Positions 61,340 to 64,000 of a DNA stretch of 64,000 nucleotides are shown in pieces. The DNA is taken from contig NZ_JAAQWN010000010.1 in NCBI RefSeq assembly GCF_012985465.1, positions 1 through 64,000 of the forward strand, read 5' to 3'. Both the position numbers and the translations under genes were made by a program. Position 1 is the first letter of the stretch, and each line of letters starts with the position of its first letter. This DNA is from Pseudomonas sp. WS 5079 (lineage in GTDB: Bacteria; Pseudomonadota; Gammaproteobacteria; Pseudomonadales; Pseudomonadaceae). The notes under the pieces are model-generated. The model worked only from the letters and a program-made list of their open reading frames with translations. It did not search any database and was not told the origin of the DNA.

Positions 61340-62263
61340 ATGGCTGATCGTTTGAAGGCATTGCGGGTCGTTGACCCTGTTCTCACCAACCTGGCGCGTG
61401 GCTATCGCAACGCCCAGTTCATCGGTGAGTGGTTGTTTCCCATCGCACTGATGGACAAAGAGGCCGGTATTATCCCGTTGTTTGGCAAGGAAGCGTTTGA
61501 GGTCTACGACACTGAGCGTGCCATTCGTGCCCAGTCGAACCTCATGACCCCGGATGACCTGGACGGTCTGGACGTGGTTCTGCGTGAGCATGACATCGCC
61601 TACCCAGTGGACTACCGCGAGCAGAACGAATCTATGTTCGACGCCGAAGCACGTGCTTCACGTCGTGTGGTGAACGTGATCGATCTGCGCCGCGAAGTCA
61701 CCTGCGCCAAACTGGCACAAAGCCCTGCCACCTTTCCGGCAGGCAACAAGGTCACTTTGTCCGGCTCCAGTCAGTGGAGCAACGGCGGCGGCGATCCTAT
61801 TGCCGTGGTTGAGGCTGCCAAAGAGAAGGTGCGCGCCCGCATCGGTATCCGCCCGAACACCATCACCATGGGTGCCTCGGTTTACCAGTCACTGAAATTC
61901 CACCCCAAGCTTCAGGAAGCGCTGGGTTCTCAGGAGCGCAAGCTGATCACACTTGAACACCTCAAGGCGCTATTCGGCATCGAGAACATCTATATCGGCG
62001 AAGCACTGGCCGGTGCCAGCAACACGTCCGATATCTGGAGCGACAACATGACCTTGGCCTACGTGGCCAAGCCAATGACGGGTGCAAACGCAGACTACGA
62101 AGAGCCAAGTTTTGGCTACACCCTGCGTCGCAAAGGCATGCCGGAGATCGACACCTACGACACCGCTGGCGGCAAGGTGCGCTTCGTGCGTAACACCGAC
62201 ATCTATAAGCCTGTGGTGGTCGGTGCGGATGCCGGTTACCTGATCTCCGACACCAACGGTTGA
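61340..62263 (+). CDS. Major head subunit (Mu T-like)
   Basis: The 307 residues match phage major capsid proteins of the Mu gpT type: LARGYRNAQFIGEWLFPIAL, PVDYREQNESMFDAEARASR, RIGIRPNTITMGASVYQSLK and EEPSFGYTLRRKGMPEIDTY. It is right after the protease/scaffold gene, with AGGAG before its ATG. Confidence 0.93.
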   Translation: MADRLKALRVVDPVLTNLARGYRNAQFIGEWLFPIALMDKEAGIIPLFGKEAFEVYDTERAIRAQSNLMTPDDLDGLDVVLREHDIAYPVDYREQNESMFDAEARASRRVVNVIDLRREVTCAKLAQSPATFPAGNKVTLSGSSQWSNGGGDPIAVVEAAKEKVRARIGIRPNTITMGASVYQSLKFHPKLQEALGSQERKLITLEHLKALFGIENIYIGEALAGASNTSDIWSDNMTLAYVAKPMTGANADYEEPSFGYTLRRKGMPEIDTYDTAGGKVRFVRNTDIYKPVVVGADAGYLISDTNG

Positions 62264-62271
62264 GGTGAGCC

Positions 62272-62793
62272 ATGGCGACTAAAAACCCAGCGAAGGATAA
62301 GGCCGCGCCCTCGGCGTCGACCGATGACCAGGGCTCGGTCAATGACTCGCAGCAGGATGCTGGCTTGTCAGCTTCGCCTGCAGCATCGGCATCTGTTACT
62401 GAGCCGACATTGCACCAGGACAGCAGCGCATTGGCGGCGACCGGCGACCTGGGATTGGTCAAAGAGCCGCTGCCGGGCGATGTTTTGTTATCAGCACCTG
62501 CAGCACCAGTTCCCGCGACCGACTCAACGCTCAACCAGGCCGGCAGTGCGTTGGCGTCACTTTTGTCGCAAGACCTCGGTCCGAATGCAGCTCCAGCTGC
62601 TGCACCAGGCGATTCGTTGGACAAGACAATCCAGGACGAAAAGCTGCCGCGCTACTACGTGACAGACGTGTCCTCGGTGCTCCACAACGACAAGTGGTAC
62701 CACGCAGGCGACAGCCTCTCCCTGAGCGACGCCGAGGCAACCACGTTGCTGCAACGTCGCATCATCGAACCGATCCAGGAGTTCAACCAGTGA
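62272..62793 (+). CDS. Ala/Ser/Pro-rich head-region protein
   Basis: The 173 residues have a low-complexity first two thirds (Ala, Ser, Pro, Asp; repeated phrases such as DSSALAATGDLGLVKEPLPG and GSALASLLSQDLGPNAAPAA) and a compact end (YYVTDVSSVLHNDKWYHAGD, SLSLSDAEATTLLQRRIIEP). Only the end looks folded. It may be a minor capsid decoration or adaptor protein; no function is assigned. Confidence 0.7.
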   Translation: MATKNPAKDKAAPSASTDDQGSVNDSQQDAGLSASPAASASVTEPTLHQDSSALAATGDLGLVKEPLPGDVLLSAPAAPVPATDSTLNQAGSALASLLSQDLGPNAAPAAAPGDSLDKTIQDEKLPRYYVTDVSSVLHNDKWYHAGDSLSLSDAEATTLLQRRIIEPIQEFNQ

Positions 62794-63122
62794 AAACCCA
62801 ACAACCTGTTCTAACGACCTCAGTGGTCGCAGTGACTGACCTGCCGCGCTATCGCTTTGCGGGCTTTACCGGTGGCCTCTGTGGCGCCGGTCTTAAGGCC
62901 CTGGGTACGGTCGAAGCCGATACCCAAGCAGATAACGTTGCCCCGATCAATGTGTTGGGCATTTGCCTGGTCATCAGCGGCGGTGCCGTCGCTGCTGGTG
63001 TCCAGGTCGAGTCTGATGCTGATGGTCGAGCGGTAACGCTTGCGACAGGCATTTCCAACGGCGTTGCCATGGATGCAGCCACTGCTTCGGGTGATGTCAT
63101 TCGTATCGTCCGGGGAATCTGA
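62790..63122 (+). CDS. DUF2190 family protein (capsid cement-like)
   Basis: The 110 residues begin LTTSVVAVTDLPRYRFAGFT, a DUF2190 pattern, with Gly/Ala-rich beta-strand text (NVLGICLVISGGAVAAGVQV). Relatives are capsid-stabilising (cement) proteins. GTG 62790 overlaps the previous stop and has AGGAG 8 nt upstream. Confidence 0.82.
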   Translation: MKTQQPVLTTSVVAVTDLPRYRFAGFTGGLCGAGLKALGTVEADTQADNVAPINVLGICLVISGGAVAAGVQVESDADGRAVTLATGISNGVAMDAATASGDVIRIVRGI

Positions 63123-63129
63123 GGTCGCC

Positions 63130-63561
63130 ATGCGCTACTGCACTCGCGCCGATATCAGCAACGCCATGCCCGAGCGGACCTTGATCCAGCTTTCCAACGA
63201 CGATCCAGCGGCCAGACAGCCGAATGAAGTCGTGATCGAGGACGGTGTGCGCCAAGCCGAAGAACTGGTTGATGGCTACCTGCGCGGTCGTTACGACTTG
63301 CCGCTCAATCCGGTACCCACGGTATTGCGCGATGCAGTGGTGTACCTGGCACGGCACTGGCTGTACCAGCGACGCCCTGAAGGGGCATTGCCCGACTCTG
63401 TGAAGGACAGCCGCAAGGACACTATCAAGCTCCTGGAGAGCATCCGCGATGGCGTGGTCACCCTGGGGATGCCCACTGGTGAAGCTACGCCGGAACCGGG
63501 TGAGATCCGTGTGCGTGCCCGCACTCAGAAATTTGGGTCCGACTTGTGGGAGCGCTACTGA
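63130..63561 (+). CDS. DUF1320 family protein (Mu gp36)
   Basis: The 143 residues start MRYCTRADISNAMPERTLIQ and include VEDGVRQAEELVDGYLRGRY-like text (IEDGVRQAEELVDGYLRGRY) and LRDAVVYLARHWLYQRRPEG, typical of Mu gp36, a head-tail connector. ATG 63130 has GAGG upstream; the stop overlaps the next ATG. Confidence 0.9.
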   Translation: MRYCTRADISNAMPERTLIQLSNDDPAARQPNEVVIEDGVRQAEELVDGYLRGRYDLPLNPVPTVLRDAVVYLARHWLYQRRPEGALPDSVKDSRKDTIKLLESIRDGVVTLGMPTGEATPEPGEIRVRARTQKFGSDLWERY

Positions 63562-64000
63562 TGACCAGTCTCCAGGAGCCGACCCAGACCGAGGTGTTGT
63601 TGGACGCGATGTTGGAGCGATTGCGGGGTCAGTTCGACGCAGAGCTTGCCGTTGAGTTGTTCCCTGAAAGCCCGGCGCAGTATCGATTGAATCATCCGTG
63701 CGGGGCGATTTTGTTGGCCTATGGCCGGTCGACCTTTGGTGGTTCCGAGGGCACTGACGCGGTGTTCCAAGCACGCAACATCGTCATCCGACTGACCTTG
63801 GTGTTTCGTCAGCTCAACGGCAGGGATGGTGTTGTCAGCTACTTGGACCGTATCCGCACCTGCTTGACCGGTTGGTATGCACCGCACTGCGACATGGCTT
63901 GTCGCGCTGTGTCCGAACAGTTCATCGGGCATCGGGACGGTGTTTGGCAGTACGCCCAGGACATCTCCACTCGCATGACTCAGCTGCAGTCCATGGTCCC
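63561..64000 (+). CDS. Mu gp37-family protein, cut by window end
   Basis: ATG 63561 overlaps the gp36 stop (TGATG), and the frame stays open for 146 codons to the window edge. Visible text: PTQTEVLLDAMLERLRGQFD, LNHPCGAILLAYGRSTFGGS, VIRLTLVFRQLNGRDGVVSY. It fits the Gp37 family that follows gp36 in Mu-like phages. Its stop lies outside the window. Confidence 0.8.
   Translation, partial: MTSLQEPTQTEVLLDAMLERLRGQFDAELAVELFPESPAQYRLNHPCGAILLAYGRSTFGGSEGTDAVFQARNIVIRLTLVFRQLNGRDGVVSYLDRIRTCLTGWYAPHCDMACRAVSEQFIGHRDGVWQYAQDISTRMTQLQSMV

Larger units (their letters stand above)
41375..64000. mobile_element. Mu-like (BcepMu-type) transposable prophage, left 22.6 kb
   Basis: A DDE transposase (A) with an ATPase partner (B), GemA, Mor, divergent early and late regions, and Mu-order head genes define a transposable phage. 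The leftward early block and the BcepMu gp16-type regulator place it with BcepMu rather than Mu itself. The proposed left end is the TG at 41375 (tgtttaggactgggataaat), next to the broken amidohydrolase. Tail genes and the right end are outside the window. Confidence 0.92.

Overview
The window looks like the chromosome of a fluorescent-group Pseudomonas. It is GC-rich, scattered with REP palindrome pairs (core tGTGGGAGCnnGCTTGCc), and carries typical Pseudomonas gene families: an hmg homogentisate cassette with an IclR repressor, FecI/FecR/TonB iron cassettes, a norR-hmp pair, a cyo oxidase operon and DUF3509. All function calls below come from reading translations and motifs by eye; no database search was run.

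Host part, about 1-41,374. Homogentisate degradation (hmgR divergent from hmgABC, then an aromatic-acid MFS transporter) is followed by a SirB1-like protein, an amino-acid dehydrogenase with an altered active-site motif, a LexA-controlled yebG, psiE, and a serine uptake and deamination unit (sdaA-sdaC with a divergent LysR gene). Next comes an iron-acquisition stretch (14.3-25.5 kb): fecI-fecR-fecA on the minus strand, a Fur-boxed DUF3649/PepSY/DUF3325 membrane operon running into a second ECF sigma/FecR pair, a type-B L36 ribosomal protein gene behind a Fur box, and a second STN-type TonB receptor. PBP4, AraC, a DMT exporter, norR/hmp with three NorR sites, dsbB, cyoABCDE, a CobW GTPase and an amidohydrolase complete the host part.

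Prophage part, about 41,375-64,000 and beyond. A Mu-like transposable prophage of the BcepMu type has inserted into the amidohydrolase gene, leaving only its 3' part here. Early genes run leftward from a divergent control region near 50.03-50.12 kb: HTH regulators, a coiled-coil protein, DDE transposase A, ATPase B, accessory genes, GemA and Mor at the end. Rightward from the same region come the repressor, four small genes (three of them predicted membrane proteins, one SLATT-like), lysis genes (muramidase-like, holin, Rz/Rz1) and head genes in Mu order: TraR/DksA, DUF2730, DUF3486, terminase, portal, F, G, protease/scaffold, capsid, cement, gp36 and gp37, which runs off the window. The tail genes and the right end lie outside.

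Most interesting: (i) an almost identical palindromic element, TTTAAnCCCGATTAAA, lies just before the lysis operon and just before the protease/capsid operon, the positions of Mu's C-dependent Plys and PI promoters; (ii) an 18-residue Gly/Asn motif is shared by the C-terminus of the prophage repressor and the N-terminus of the membrane-anchored protein encoded next to it; (iii) a SLATT-like two-helix membrane protein sits in the same lysogeny-side block; (iv) the leucine-dehydrogenase-like protein has Asn in place of the conserved active-site lysine.
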